64,000 bases of DNA, from positions 186,001 to 250,000 of the forward strand of contig NW_025944986.1 of assembly GCF_000764305.2 (NCBI RefSeq). Reading direction: 5' to 3'. A program made the translations under genes and the position numbers. Origin of the DNA: Hyalella azteca. Lineage: Eukaryota > Arthropoda > Malacostraca > Amphipoda > Hyalellidae. Of the stretch, positions 33,778-46,304 are shown piece by piece. Each line of letters opens with the position of its first letter. Position 1 is the first letter of the stretch. The notes under the pieces are model-generated. The model had not been told where the DNA came from. It did no database searches and worked only from the letters and a program-made list of their open reading frames with translations.

Positions 33778-36700
33778 GAGTCGAAGAACAGTTCCGTTAT
33801 CGCGGCTTCTTCGCACGCACAATCTTGGCTTATAAATACAGCTGATCGTATATAGTGATTTTAAAATGTCGAATGTCAGACAGTCAGAGCCATTTTAATG
33901 GGCATTAGTCTGGAAACAAACAATTGTCTGCACTTTTTAGTTAAAACAATATTCTGATATAAACAAAAATATTCATTTTTGTTTAAACTTGTGAATGTTG
34001 GAGATTAGGTGTTGGCAACGAATTCTTTGAAGATCTGCCAGGGCTTCATCACCCATGATGTCATTAGTCTCTCTTGCGTCACTTTCTGTGATTCGCAGCT
34101 AACTCTAGAGTCCTAAAGTAAAGTATATGCAACTTAAAAAGGAAGTTAGCAGCACTTAAGCTAGTCATTATTAATCACTGAAGCTTTAATGAACGTAGCA
34201 AATGTTCATTTACTCTGTTCGAATGTTGATATTTTAAAAGCGAATGTTGATTTAGGAAATCATCAAAACGCTGACATAGGAAATCATCAAAACGCTGTTT
34301 TCTTTTATATTTAAATTAATCTAATACAGTATCAACTCGAGAAACGTGAACAAATCCCACGTGAATAACGGTAACATAACGAGCAAAGCCAACTTCAAAT
34401 GCTGTTGCTGTACCAATGATACTGTAAACGACGACGTGCGTGAATGCAAGACGTCTGTGCGTGAAACGTACACACAGAGATCAAATCATCAAAGGCGAAG
34501 GCCTCGCGCCTAAGCATGCTACGAATGTGCAGTGAGCGCCGAGAAGTTGGTAACCGTTGCTTTGACTGGTAATGAACGGGTTCAATACTGGTAATGAACG
34601 CCAGTACCGTCTGTTAGCTAGGGAAAATAAACAGCCTGACGGTTAGTGCGTTGCTCCATTCGTTGTTTATTGACTTCATAATCAAATTTTAGGCATTAAG
34701 AATATTTCAATTATAGCATTGAATAAAATTAGCTCACTTAACGAAAAAACCCAGATTTTGCCATTTACAAGAAAAATTCACCCAGACACCCAGGGGACGG
34801 CCAAAAAACCCAGATCTGGGTGAAAAAAAAACAGCGCTGGGAGGCCTGGCTACAGTAATACCGTTCTCAGAGAACGTAGTCACGTTACTGTATTTAATGT
34901 AATAGAATTATTACTTAAAGAAGAATTCCATTGATAAAATCATATTAATGCGTGCTGTGATCATTTTTCTTAAAGAGAAAAAAATGTGCAATAACATCTC
35001 TAAAACATAATAACGGGGTTACCACGTTGAACGCTTATATTAGGTTACCAAAGATTTTAACAGATTGCATGTGTTCAATCATTGTACTGAATGTGACGAA
35101 GTGTAACGATGTTTCATAATGAAAGACTGTAAAATGTTACTTCTTTTAGAATATAACAAGATGCATAAATAATAGCTTGACTACTGCACGCTATTGCGAA
35201 TGCAGATAATGAGATGTCAGTAAGCCTGTTATTGAGATGAATTATCATCGTGATAAATCCACGTTGCTCAAAAATTACAACATATGGAGCATAAAATAAA
35301 TGTATAACTTAAGTAATCAAACTATGGCATTTTATGATCAATGTAAAATTGACTATGCTATTTAATAACTGTTGTAACACGATTATTCACACTATGACTA
35401 TAATATGGTAAATAAAATTGCGTGGATGGATGCGTGATTGACGAAATGTTGAATGAAAAATCGACGTTATAGCTTACGTGCTTACGAGAGTCGAGGAAAT
35501 TCAATTAAAAGTGTAATTGAACTCCATGCATAGCCTGATGAAGAGCCTGAGCATAGCCTGAGAAAGTGACTCATAGTCCAACTCAGGATGCAAGTCACGG
35601 GTGACAAGTTCTCGTTTTCTAATAACGAATCGCGATGATCGATAACTTCGAGTCAATGACTAAGTTTGATTAATTGAAATAAGTTCGATTCTTTATAAAA
35701 TAAAACTAATCTATGCTCAACGATATATCATAACCATGGCTTGTTAATATTTGTTGTTAATAACAAGATAACGATATGATAAAAATATGTCAAGAATACT
35801 TATGTGGGCTATTATAATTATCAGAGTATCGATTCAACATGTTTACATTACAACTTTTCTCATCCAGTTGCAAGCAAGTAAATTGCGTAAACCCTTTATG
35901 TATGTTTTTTTTATGCAAGCTAAGTAAGTTATAAGAACTTTACCACAATTAATTTATGATATTACGACAAATATTTGTACTGATTTCGTGTTACGCTTAA
36001 ATGGTAACTTTCAGTTACCATATATCGCAGAAATGAATTAAATACAATCTGGTTCATAGATTGTTAAAAAAGCAGAATATTTTAAAGTATTTTCAAAATA
36101 TTGTAAACATGAGATATTTGCGATAACTATTTTCTTGTTAAACAGTAATGTTAAACATTATAACGTAAGAATCAGACATTGTAAAATCGTAAAGATCTCA
36201 CGTGTCCGCGACGATCTTTCGACCTTCGTTAGATCATAACATCACAAGCATTTATGAACTCAATTTGTCTTTGATAGTAAACATAGGCGAGTTGTTTAGG
36301 ATTTTTTTTTTCTTCTCATGGTCAGTGTGACTAACCATGGTCAGTGTATTGACTAACACAGCGTGACTGACTTGCTTATGAAACGTAAGCTTCCGCCGTC
36401 GCATTCCGGAAATCAAATCGCATTAAACCTTCTTGTTGATGAAAATCGGTCATGCCAGCAAATTCAATTTCAAACAATTGATATTGCGCGATAAGCAGCA
36501 ATGCCCTCGTGATCCGTGAATCACAATGCCGTGAAAATGTCTTGATTTCTTTTCATAATTGCAAAATTCTGTGTTAACACATTAGCTTTTCCTGTTAATC
36601 AATATCGTCAGTGTATTTTGCTTACACCAAGTTTCTTGGTTGATACAAGTCTGCCTTGATCGAACAAGTTTTTTCCATATTTGTATCATATTAGGCGAAG

Positions 36701-37150
36701 TAGTATAATACTTGCTAAAAGTTCTAAACTTTATTTAAACCATGCGTGTAATCATATAAAATTTACGAACTGATTACGAAAATGTAAACCGTTGTTACTA
36801 TAAACATTAACACTTAGACATTAACACTTAAAACATTAACACACATTAACACCGTTGTTACTTGTTACTATAAACATTAACACACTTATCAGACTTATTT
36901 AGTCTGATTGCATTGAGATTAAAAAAATTAATTGTTACTGATAGCAATGCAACAGTCAATTTTATTACAAAATGAATTGTACTATATTTTAGAATGATTG
37001 TATCAATGTAAATGATTTGCCTTCGCAGTATGAAGCTGTACAAATCCTTTAATGGTATTTGAAATTCTTGAGCTATTAATTGTTAATAGCTATGTGTACT
37101 AATAATTCCAACATGAATGTTCGAATGTGTACTAAAGCGTACAGTATATT

Positions 37151-37318
37151 CAGAGGTGGTCAGCGCTACTTTGAAATGTAGCAGCCGCTACCGCTACCAC
37201 TACATGCTCTAAATGTAGCGGGCGCTACCGCTACCGCTACAATTGCTTAAATGTAGCGCCGCTACCGCTACTGAAAATGTAGCGACCACTACATGTAGCG
37301 CTCTACTGCCCACCTCTG
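37151..37318. mobile_element. 168-bp hAT-like MITE with perfect target duplication
   Basis: Starts CAGAGGTGGTCAGCGCTAC and ends GCGCTCTACTGCCCACCTCTG, with AGTATATT on both sides (37143-37150 and 37319-37326). The whole interior is GCTACCGCTAC/GTAGCGG repeat, as in the element at 28700-31599. Confidence 0.92.
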
Positions 37319-37596
37319 AGTATATTTATTTATTAGATAATTAATCATGTTACTTAGAATTTCAACATTTCGCCATGTTATTGGAATATAAAGAGGTGTC
37401 TTGTTCCAACGGTAGGAGATGAGTTGTGTGTCATACTCTTTAAACGTGGTTTAGCATTTGTGCTTGCTTCAGCGATGTTAGTCATAATATAGTAACAAAG
37501 AGTTACTCCTTTCGACTTCTTCTCGCTAAACGTAGTGGTATATATACCGCTGACCCTGAGAGTCTTGTGTCAAGTTAATCAACGTAAGTTGTAAGC

Positions 37597-37800
37597 AGAG
37601 CTGGGCAGCGCTACTTTGAAATGTAGCGTCGCTACCGCTACATGCTCTAAATGTAGCGGGCGCCACCGCTACCGCTACACCCAGTAGATTGTAGCGGGCG
37701 CTACCGCTGCCGCTACAGTAAAATGTAGCGCCGCTACATTAGCCGCTACAATGGCAAAAAATATTGGAAATCTCTAAATATTTATTGTTATATTGTTTAT
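37597..37800. mobile_element. One end of the TAGCGG-rich hAT-like element
   Basis: Begins CAGAGCTGGGCAGCGCTAC and runs through CCGCTAC repeats into ATATTGGAAATCTCTAAATA. This is the reverse complement of the right end of the 28700-31599 element, but without the 188-bp MITE. The other end is missing, replaced by the 153-bp array. Confidence 0.8.
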
Positions 37801-37804
37801 TGTA

Positions 37805-38405
37805 TTACCGTATAAATCGAGATCGCGGGCGAAATCGCGAAAATTCAGACGGGCTAGACATCACCTTTAGGTGGTTAGGAATATATATATCAAGTTCCAT
37901 TGAAATCGGTTCAGTAGTATGGAAGAAATTCCATGTACGATGCGTATTTTTGCCCGTATTACCGTATAAATTGAGAACGCGGGCGAAATCGCGAAAATTC
38001 ACACGGGCTTGATATCACCTTTAGGTGGTCAGGAATCTACTTATCAAGTTTCATTGAAATCGGTTCAGCAGTGTGGAAGAAATTCCATGTACGATGCGTA
38101 TTTTTGCCCGTATTACCGTATAAATCGAGAACGCGGGCGAAATCGCGAAAATTCACACGGGCTAGACATCACCCTTAAGTGGTTAGGAATCTATATATCA
38201 AGTTCCATTGGAATCGGTTCAGTAGTGTGGAAGAAATTCCATGTACGAAGCGTATTTTTGCCCGTATTACCGTATAAATCGAGAACGCGGACGAAATCGC
38301 GAAAATTCACACGGGCTAGACATCACCTTTAGCTGGTCAGGAATCTAAAGACCAAATTTCATTGAAATCGGTTTGGTAGTTTGGAAGATATTCCCGTACG
38401 ATGAA
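37805..38405. repeat. Four tandem copies of a unit of about 153 bp
   Basis: Each unit has ACCGTATAAATCGAGAACGC, GCGAAATCGCGAAAATTCA and ATTGAAATCGGTTCAG motifs. The last unit passes into CACGGCCGTGAGACAGGCAG. The AAATCGGTTCAGTAGTTTGG type of sequence is common at the 3' ends of arthropod non-LTR elements, so the array may have grown from such a tail. Overlapping 82- and 107-codon frames are repeat artefacts. Confidence 0.85.
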
Positions 38406-40214
38406 TTTCTTGAGGCACGGCCGTGAGACAGGCAGCGTGTTTGTCCAGGAGGTCAATGGGGTACGTGTCAGAACGTCATCACCCATGATGTCATTAGTCT
38501 CTCTTACGTCACCTGTGATTCGCAGCTAACTCTAGACTAGACGCTCTCACGTCTTTATAGACTCCGATACTCTACCGTCTCGCAGTCGTAATACTCCATC
38601 TACTGATCCTGTAACTTCTATTCAGTGTATCCTGTAAACCTATCTCTAATATTTGCGCTAAGATGCACGACTCGTTATTATTCTTCCTTGGCCAATCAAT
38701 CCATATTAATACGTTATTCGGACAATCATAAACAAACCCAAAACCACTCAGGTTTTCTACTATTGATTTATAGATCTTATATTGATCAACTTGTCAATTA
38801 ATAATCAGGTTGCCACTGAAACCGGTAACATGAAAGATCACGTAATCATGGAATACGCTGACGTGGTTTTTGCAATAGTCACTTGAGCGATACAAGCAGA
38901 GATGCCAGATGATCTAAATAACGGCCAAGTCCGCGGACAAGAAAGGCCTATAACTCAATATATACTAGTATATACGTATGTAGGTTCCGCTGTAAAAATT
39001 CTACCTTCCTTTTTTCGCACGGTTATCTTACATGCATTTTTGAACTATTTAAGTTCTGACCATGGCTAGTGCGCCACGACGCAAGTTCGCTTTGGCCTCA
39101 TACCTATTCTTCTCCCTTTTTACTTCTGACCCCACCAACTACAACACGCTCCTACGGTTCGCTAAATCATACTTTTAGCTTGACCTTTAGAAGTTTAGGA
39201 GCTGCTTCAACACACACGTAAGGCTATTGCCACGTTTAAGAAGCTGCCAATGAAGCCACGCAGGTCCTTGCAAGCTCCTGCTAAGCCCACTAGGTATCTA
39301 GCGATTGCGCTCGACTCGAACTTCTCAAGCCGTACCTATCGTTAGTGATAAAACTTCGGCGATCTTCTTAGCATCTTTTCTCTTACCATTTATGTCGTTT
39401 GCTTGTGGAAAAGACGCGATGGCGGCTAACTTCTTGGCCGCCGTCTCTTTCTGACGAGTTCTCACTTGTCCGCCATCAAGAATGCGTGTAAGGTGGCGGC
39501 GTCACAAACAATATGCAAGTCCCAGCAGCATCAAGGATTCTTTGCGAAACATCCAGAATAAGCTGCTTGACAAAGGTGAGGTTTCATTAATGAAGGCGTT
39601 AAGGAGATTCTCGCGTAAGAGTGCCTGGGGCAACTTTCATTGGCGGAGAAGCACAGCCAGCAAATACATTTTGGAACTATGTTACGAAATGGAAGTGGTC
39701 ACTGCCACCGTACAACACTAGTTTGAGGTCAAGAGTAACGCAATATTGGCAGATACAGGAGCAAAATTCCGAGAGCCCTTGCATTATAAGTTAATTACGT
39801 CTATTGATAATGACATCGAATCTTGCAGCAGCAAAATTCAAGAAAAGTTCTTCTGCAGAAGGCCTTTTCACAAGCCTGCTTTCAGCTTGCTGGGAGTGGG
39901 CGGCGATGTGCTGCCAAGTCATATTCGTTCATAAATGATGAAATATTCATTACGATCATGATAACGAACCATTATTTCTTAGTAAAAGTTTGAGGGCCTG
40001 AATCTCACGTTAAATACACCGGGAATTCGAGCGGAGGAATGGCTTCAGCTCATAGAAATCGCGAACTGGCCATTTTTATAATCCCTTTAGGTCGACTCAT
40101 CGCTGTGATGTTAAATACCTACTTTAGAAGGAAGAGATTAACACTCTCTAAAAAATTCAAAACATCAGTCACTAAGACGACAAATGAGATAATAATAATG
40201 GAGGGTATCAATAA

Positions 40215-40230
40215 TAATAATAATAATAAA
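40215..40230. repeat. AAT microsatellite
   Basis: A run of AAT trinucleotides of about 16 bp. Confidence 0.6.
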
Positions 40231-41281
40231 ATCTATATTGTAATCACTGTACAAACGATGACGATAAACAACTTCAAGTAAGAATGGGCATTCTATTCAC
40301 ACCAAACACGAAATGAATAGACAAAATGTTATAAGAACTCTTATTCTCACCACAGCACCTAGGAAAGCAACAGTATTTACGAAAATAACATTTTATTAAG
40401 CGTAGGCAACTGAACATAAAACAAATGTCTGCATAACCGCATAGTTTATGCAGACAAAAAAGTTCAACTAGAATAAGATGGCAAATCTCTAGCCTAATAA
40501 TTAATCGGTTCAGATATCGACAAAATAAAATGTAAAGCAGCAATGAAAAAAATGACACATTTGCTAACATAAGTAGTTACCTAAATACACATTTAGATGA
40601 GCCCCATAACACTACTTAAGGCTAGTTGAAATTCCTAGCTACAATAAGCCAAGCATTTATTAGCATCATTAAAAATATCTCTTGATAAGAATGACCTAAT
40701 CGTTTACTTCAATTTGTATGTATGATAAAAAAACGCGCTTATGTACAATTTCCAGTGAACAATAACTCGGTGGGCATCATCTCAATTAATTAAACCACTT
40801 ATCGCCACTTAATCACAATCAAATTACTCACCATCAGCTGAAGCATTTGACATCAGGCAAACCATCTACCATTGCTTAAACCATTTTACGTCAGAAGCTT
40901 CATTTACCGTCAATTGATTTATTCAACATCATATGAATCATTTGAAGTCTGTAGAACCATTTAACATCGGTTGAACAGTTCAAAACTACATTAACCATTT
41001 ATCGGCGGGTTAATCATTTAAGACAATATGAACCAATAATCTCCAGTTAAACTATTTTCCTTTGATTGAACATTCAACATCAAAAATACCATTTACCATC
41101 AGTTGAACCATTCAATATTAATTAGTTCAACGACTAATCATAAGCAGAACCATTTATGTGAAGTAAAATGTTTTGCGCAAGATATTGGTCTGAATAAGAG
41201 CAACTAAAAATTTTACATTAGTTGATGCCACAACAAACATGGATCAGTATGGAGAAGGTGGATCAGTTGGGAGAAGGTGGA

Positions 41282-41385
41282 TCAGTTGGGAGAAGATGCA
41301 TCACCAGAAGCCTTGATGTTCTTCTTGACAATATGTAGACGCTTATTGGCAAGACAAACTGTATAGTAGTGGTGCTCATACACAA
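41282..41385 (-). CDS. LAMTOR4: LAMTOR4 coding exon 3
   Basis: Two bases completing Val, then VYEHHYYTVCLANKRLHIVK, KNIKASGDASSPN and TGA. Acceptor GTTTCAG|TTGTG. The same acceptor string is repeated in the array just upstream. Confidence 0.93.
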
Positions 41386-42948
41386 CTGAAACAAAAACAG
41401 AATAGTATTATTCTTAATAAATAACTTTGCAGATATGCTTGCACACAACTGAAACAAAAACAGAATTGTAATATTGTTAATAAATAACTTTGCAGATATG
41501 CTTGTTCACAACTGAAATGAAAACAGAATTGTAATATTGTTAATAAATAACTTTGCAGAGATGCTTGTACACAACTGAAACAAAAACAGAATTGTAATAT
41601 TGTTACTAAATAATTTTGCAGATATGCTTGTTCACAACTGAAATGAAAACAGAATTGTAATATTGTTACTAAATAATTTTGCAGAGATGCTTGTACACAA
41701 GTGAAACAATACAAATAGTAATATTGTTAGGAAACTTTGTTGCAACGGTGCTCATACACATAGTACAGTTAATTCCATCCCTCAAGCATCCATCAGAAAG
41801 CAATTGAAATAAAAAAATTGGTGTTCCACTTCAGGCTGCCCAATCAAGGATTTTGGAATCCTTGCATTTTTTACATTAGAAACCTTGTCAGAACAATTCT
41901 TATATTTACTATCCACTTCAAGTTGTGAGTGGATAGGTTTTTTATTGGTCTATTAAAGTTTTATTCATAACCATGTAAATTTAGTTATCAATTAATTATA
42001 TATAGATGCATATCTTGGGAAGATAGAAGTGATAAAAATGACATTCCATACAAAAATATCTTTATTTTTGAGGCATTTTCATTACTTTAAATGCTTCTTA
42101 GCAACTTCCTAGTGATATTGTTTACATGGAATGCAGCAGTGTTGCTTTTATACAACAACAATCTCAGCAGACCTTGATTTACAGTGAATGCAGCTGTGTT
42201 GCTTGTTTACAATTGCATAAGCAAGGCATCATAATGTTAACAACAAATTTAACATATGGTATATGCTATGTAAAATGTGCAACAAGAGAATTGTAATATT
42301 GCTAGCTGGACACCATTTGTATCATTGATGCTAAAACACACTGCAACAACAACAGCATCAAAATGTGAGCAACAAAGGAAACCATTATGCTAAGCAGCTG
42401 TTATCATCTATGATATTGTAATACCACTAATTAAATAATGTGTAAAATTATGTACAAATTACCTAATAGGGACAAAAACCTCAAAACCCCTCACCTGTTA
42501 TCTTGCACAGTTGCTGCTGTTGCATGTGTCGTGGAAAGACTTTACTCCTGCAGGCTACAGCAACGAGCTGAGCCAGAGCTTTGGCAGTAGTCTCATCATT
42601 CTGTAGGGTGCCCCGTGACTGGAAGTAGTTTGAAAATGAGAATTGCATTCAATAAATAATATTTGCTCATCCAGAGTTTTAAAATATCAAGTTTCATTGA
42701 AGTTGAAATAGATACACAACAGTTAGGTGAGAGTGAAGTCTCACAAAGAATTTCTTCAACAGAAGTTTAGAGATAAAAACATTTATACAAACATGATAAA
42801 ATTAATTACTTTCCAAATACTGGCATAGTTTTCATGAAATTTCTGTATTACAAACGGTGAAAAATATACATACAGCAAGTACTGCTCCATCAGAGGTGAG
42901 CTGCAGATAGCCCAGCTCATCAGCACCAGGCTTGGGCAGGGCCTGCAT
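41282..42948 (-). CDS. LAMTOR4: LAMTOR4 (Ragulator complex subunit), whole coding span
   Basis: LAMTOR4 is a small roadblock-like subunit of Ragulator, the lysosomal scaffold and Rag-GTPase activator in amino-acid signalling to mTORC1. Three exons join to 100 residues (human 99). ELGYLQLTSDGAVLASRGTL matches the ...[20 protein letters not shown] core of the human protein, followed by QNDETTAKALAQLVAVA (human ENDEQAASAISELVSTA). The end TVCLANKRLHIVKKNIKA matches the last beta strand (VSGQRVFVVKRQN). The start MQALPKPGADELGYL was chosen because it gives the family length. An upstream non-coding exon is likely, since CATCAG lies two bases before the ATG. Confidence 0.93.
41386..41735. repeat. 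63-bp tandem array carrying copies of the LAMTOR4 exon 3 acceptor
   Basis: About five units contain CACAACTGAAACAAAAACAG, GTAATATTGTTA and ACTTTGCAGATATGCTTG. On the minus strand each has a TTTCAG|TTGTG junction identical or nearly so to the real exon 3 acceptor; the outermost copy has lost the AG. The 112-codon frame here is a by-product. Confidence 0.9.
42495..42618 (-). CDS. LAMTOR4: LAMTOR4 coding exon 2
   Basis: 124 nt: SRGTLQNDETTAKALAQLVA, then VACRSKVFPRHMQQQQLCKIT plus one base. Acceptor CTTCCAG, donor GTGAGG. Confidence 0.93.
42874..42948 (-). CDS. LAMTOR4: LAMTOR4 coding exon 1
   Basis: Twenty-five codons: MQALPKPGADELGYLQLTSD then GAVLA, with donor GTATGT. The reading frame is open a little further upstream to a TTGTAG acceptor-like site, so a longer N-terminus coded in another exon is possible. 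Confidence 0.85.
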
Positions 42949-43549
42949 GTCTGATGCCAGTAAGGCTACAAGTAGATGTATTGTACCAGAATAATATTGC
43001 TTTCTATAGTGTCTCTACTCTCTCATCATTTTTATTGACTCAAGCTTTGCTCAACTATAGCTTTATTATATGAAAAAACAATCAGCAACTGAAGAAGTGA
43101 AAACAATATTGATAAATAATTTAGTAATAATACATACCTAAATGGGGAATTTATTATAGTTTTATAAAATAAAAATGAATAGGAGTTTTATCATATTACG
43201 GTATCTAAAATAATGAATTTCAGCAAGAAATAAAATATTCATTTACATACATGAATTGCACTACCTATTTCCTGAGACAAAAGTTTTTGTACTCAAGGTC
43301 CTCAAGTTCATTTTTGAGTCACACAAGTAGACTAGAATTATACCAGAATTATCATACATGAGTAATTGATTAAAATATTGAGTTGATGAGGAACTTAAAA
43401 ATGAACTAATTCTAAAAAAATGCTGGTTTACCACAATGTTTTGTAGACAATTGCCTCTCCATCATGTCTCAAAACGGGGAATGTTTGTTCTTTGATTAAA
43501 AAGGACTGGAAAACAGTCTGATTGGAGTTGAGTCAATCCATGTTTATCA

Positions 43550-44000
43550 TCAGGCATTGACTACATTGATCGTAAAGTGCAAGCATCAGTATTGATCATC
43601 GATCATCAGCCAAAATGACCGTAAATTGCATGTGTCTGTGTCAATAATTGAGGATCAGCTGCATCAATTGCAAAGAGCATGCATCAGTGTTGAGCATTAG
43701 CCACATTGATTGCAAGGAGCATGCATCAGTGTTGATCATCAGGCATTGGCCAAATCAATCATAAAGCATGTTTGTTCGTGTCAATCATCAGGCATCAGCC
43801 ACATTGATTGTAAAGCATGTGCATCAGTGACAATCATCAGGCATTGGCCAAATCCATTGTAAAGTGTGAGTTTGTGTTGATCATCAGGCATCAGTCAAAT
43901 TGAATGTAGCAGAACTAGAGGGCATGTGTTGATCATCGGGCATCGGCCATCAGCCACATCAATTGGAAAGCACATGCCAGCCTGCGTCTGGGTCGATCAT
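43550..44000. repeat. Degenerate tandem repeat with ATCATCAGGCATC motifs
   Basis: Units of roughly 60 bp contain TCAATCATCAGGCATCAGCC and ATTGTAAAGCATGTGCATCA in variable form, about seven or eight times. No function is suggested. Confidence 0.75.
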
Positions 44001-45971
44001 TGAGCATCATCCAAATCAATTGCAAAGAGCGTGCCTCAGTGCCATTTATCACAAATTGGCAAAATGGCAAGCATTTTAGAGCAAGCATTTGGGTCAATCA
44101 TCAGGAATTGGTCTAAGTTGCACTTTCAGTTTTTAGCAAGGATCCTGGCAACTTCCTTTCCTGGCATACATCCCAAAATAAACAGGCACACATGCTGCAC
44201 CTTCCAGACCATGGCAACCACTGACCGGGATGTCCATGTAAGCCGTAAGGTCAAGGTGGCCGATTATCTTCAAAAGACACCAATGTCTTGAGCTAAAAAA
44301 CATTCTCTGCAGCCTGGTCATTGGCCAAACACCAGAATAAATCTAAATTGATAATTTTTGAACATTTTATTTTAGGCAATTTAAGGTGCATGGTTATTAT
44401 ATTAAAATTATTATAATATTTGCACAAATCTATTGATTGGCATTGAATGATCGGTATTTAAAATAGACAAATGCCATGACAATTAGACAAGGGCTCAGGC
44501 TGCTCAGGGGCCTCAGCCTCAAGGCAAGTGTTCCTTCAACTCAAGCTTAGAGCTTTTGCTTAGACTGTTAGACATATTTTTTTCAATAAAATTTCAATAT
44601 TAGGGTAAACGCGGTATATTCCGTCACATTAAAAACGCATCAAGAAATGAAAAACTATAAAAAAATAACCATATGCGTTACTCAAGTTCTGTTTGCTTTA
44701 TGCGACTCTCAAAACACCGCACTACGTGTCACGGTGTCAGCAACAACGAAACGTCACAAAATGTTGCCATATTTATTTAAAAGCCTTTAGAACGGAAACC
44801 TACCAAATCCCTATATTCCGTCAGGACCGTCACTGTGTGTGGCAATAGTTGGCACGTGGTGAGGCGTATTCCGTCCGTGCTTCAAATTCTACTGATACGT
44901 AATGCCGTCATCCACGTGTTCGAATTCCATTTGCTGTGTGAGCTGTATTGGAATACAACACGGCTTTGAATTAGAACACTAATGAATATTGAACATTACT
45001 TAATTACAGTACGCTTTTAATTAACAACTATTAAGCTTTTAATTAAGCAAATTTTAATTTTTGTACACAGCTTTGAACGATCTGTGTGTGTCCAATTCAA
45101 GTTGTGACGGAATTAGTTTTCATGTGTCTAAATCCATTTCTCAACTTAATCATCTATCAATTTATTTACCACTTGAAATCAGTGAATACAAGTATACTTA
45201 AAGGATTCCTAATATATTCACAGATGTATTTAAAAGTCTCAAACCATAATATTCTTCCTATACAATTTACTAACAGTTATTCACTATTTGGTAGAGCAAG
45301 GTCAACTGTCAAATTTGACACATTTTTCGATGATCTCACTGGGTAGCGTGCATTGTCTCTCTTTGGATCTCAATATTTTCCCAATAGATGGCCAAGACCC
45401 CAGGTCTCATACAGTCGCAATAGTCGTTGGAATTTCAACGACTTTCGCTGAAGTTATCGACCAATTTTTTTACTTTACAACGACTTTCAAGCTAAAATAA
45501 TAGGTCATTTATCTTTTTCAACGACTGTCAACTAATGGGACTCTTCCACAATAAACTTATGACGACTGCCAACAAGCGACTTAGCGAGACCCGACAAGAT
45601 ACGACTGCGGCACTGACTAAAACCCGGACCCCAACAGCGCATTACGAGCGGCAGATGTAAAATGTTCAGCCCCGGGACAACGCAACCATCATATGTATTG
45701 AAGCTAGCAAAAATAATCGGACAGATTACGCCAGTGTTTTTTTCACTTAGAAGCTAGAATCGAACTTTCTTGAGGAAATTTTCTGCATGTTATATTTTTA
45801 TTTTAACCTTGACATGTAAGAGCATGTAGGTGTGCAATATATTGCAGTGTTTTTATGCATGATACTCATGCATTTTAACCGATTACGTACATCTGAAAAT
45901 TTGTATGCAAAATATTACGATGTTTGTGTGCATGAAATTCACGCACTTCAACTTAATACGCACATCTGACA

Positions 45972-46019
45972 NNNNNNNNNNNNNNNNNNNNNNNNNNNNN
46001 NNNNNNNNNNNNNNNNNNN
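45972..46019. other. Assembly gap of 48 N
   Basis: A run of 48 undetermined bases. True gap length is unknown. Confidence 1.
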
Positions 46020-46266
46020 AAATGTAACTTATCATATTCATTAGAAAATAATTCATTTATTGTGAACAATCGATTATTCATCGTAAACTTAATAACTTAA
46101 TAACGTAAACTTAATAACTGAGACGCGTTTTCGCGCTTTCAAAATGGTTTCTGACAGAGTGAGGCAACAAGTGCCTACTATGAACAAACAGGAAAATTAT
46201 TAAATTTATAATGAAGCAACCAAGAAAAATAATTTATGGTTGTGCATAAATCTCAGGGCATTGCTT

Positions 46267-46304
46267 CTGTCTCTTATACACATCTAGATGTGTATAAGAG
46301 ACAG
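46267..46304. other. Nextera mate-pair junction adapter left in the assembly
   Basis: CTGTCTCTTATACACATCT is followed directly by its reverse complement AGATGTGTATAAGAGACAG, the 38-bp junction made when two Tn5 mosaic ends are circularised in Nextera mate-pair libraries. It is not part of the organism's genome, and the DNA on its two sides may come from separate places. Confidence 0.97.

Larger units (their letters stand above)
33780..41280. other. Gene-free region between CNDP2 and LAMTOR4
   Basis: No exon was recognised. It contains two copies of a 60-bp sequence (34051-34112 and 38472-38532), hAT-like pieces at 37151-37318 and 37597-37800, a 153-bp array at 37805-38405, very AT-rich DNA at 35.0-37.1 kb, and a degenerate ATTTACCATCAGTTGAACC-type repeat at 40840-41150. 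A more GC-balanced part at 39060-39930 has short open frames without any recognisable similarity. Confidence 0.55.

Noticed and set aside
39482..39934. Two forward frames (79 and 62 codons) in a GC-balanced stretch
   Set aside because: No recognisable domain, splice structure or similarity; cannot be supported as a gene.
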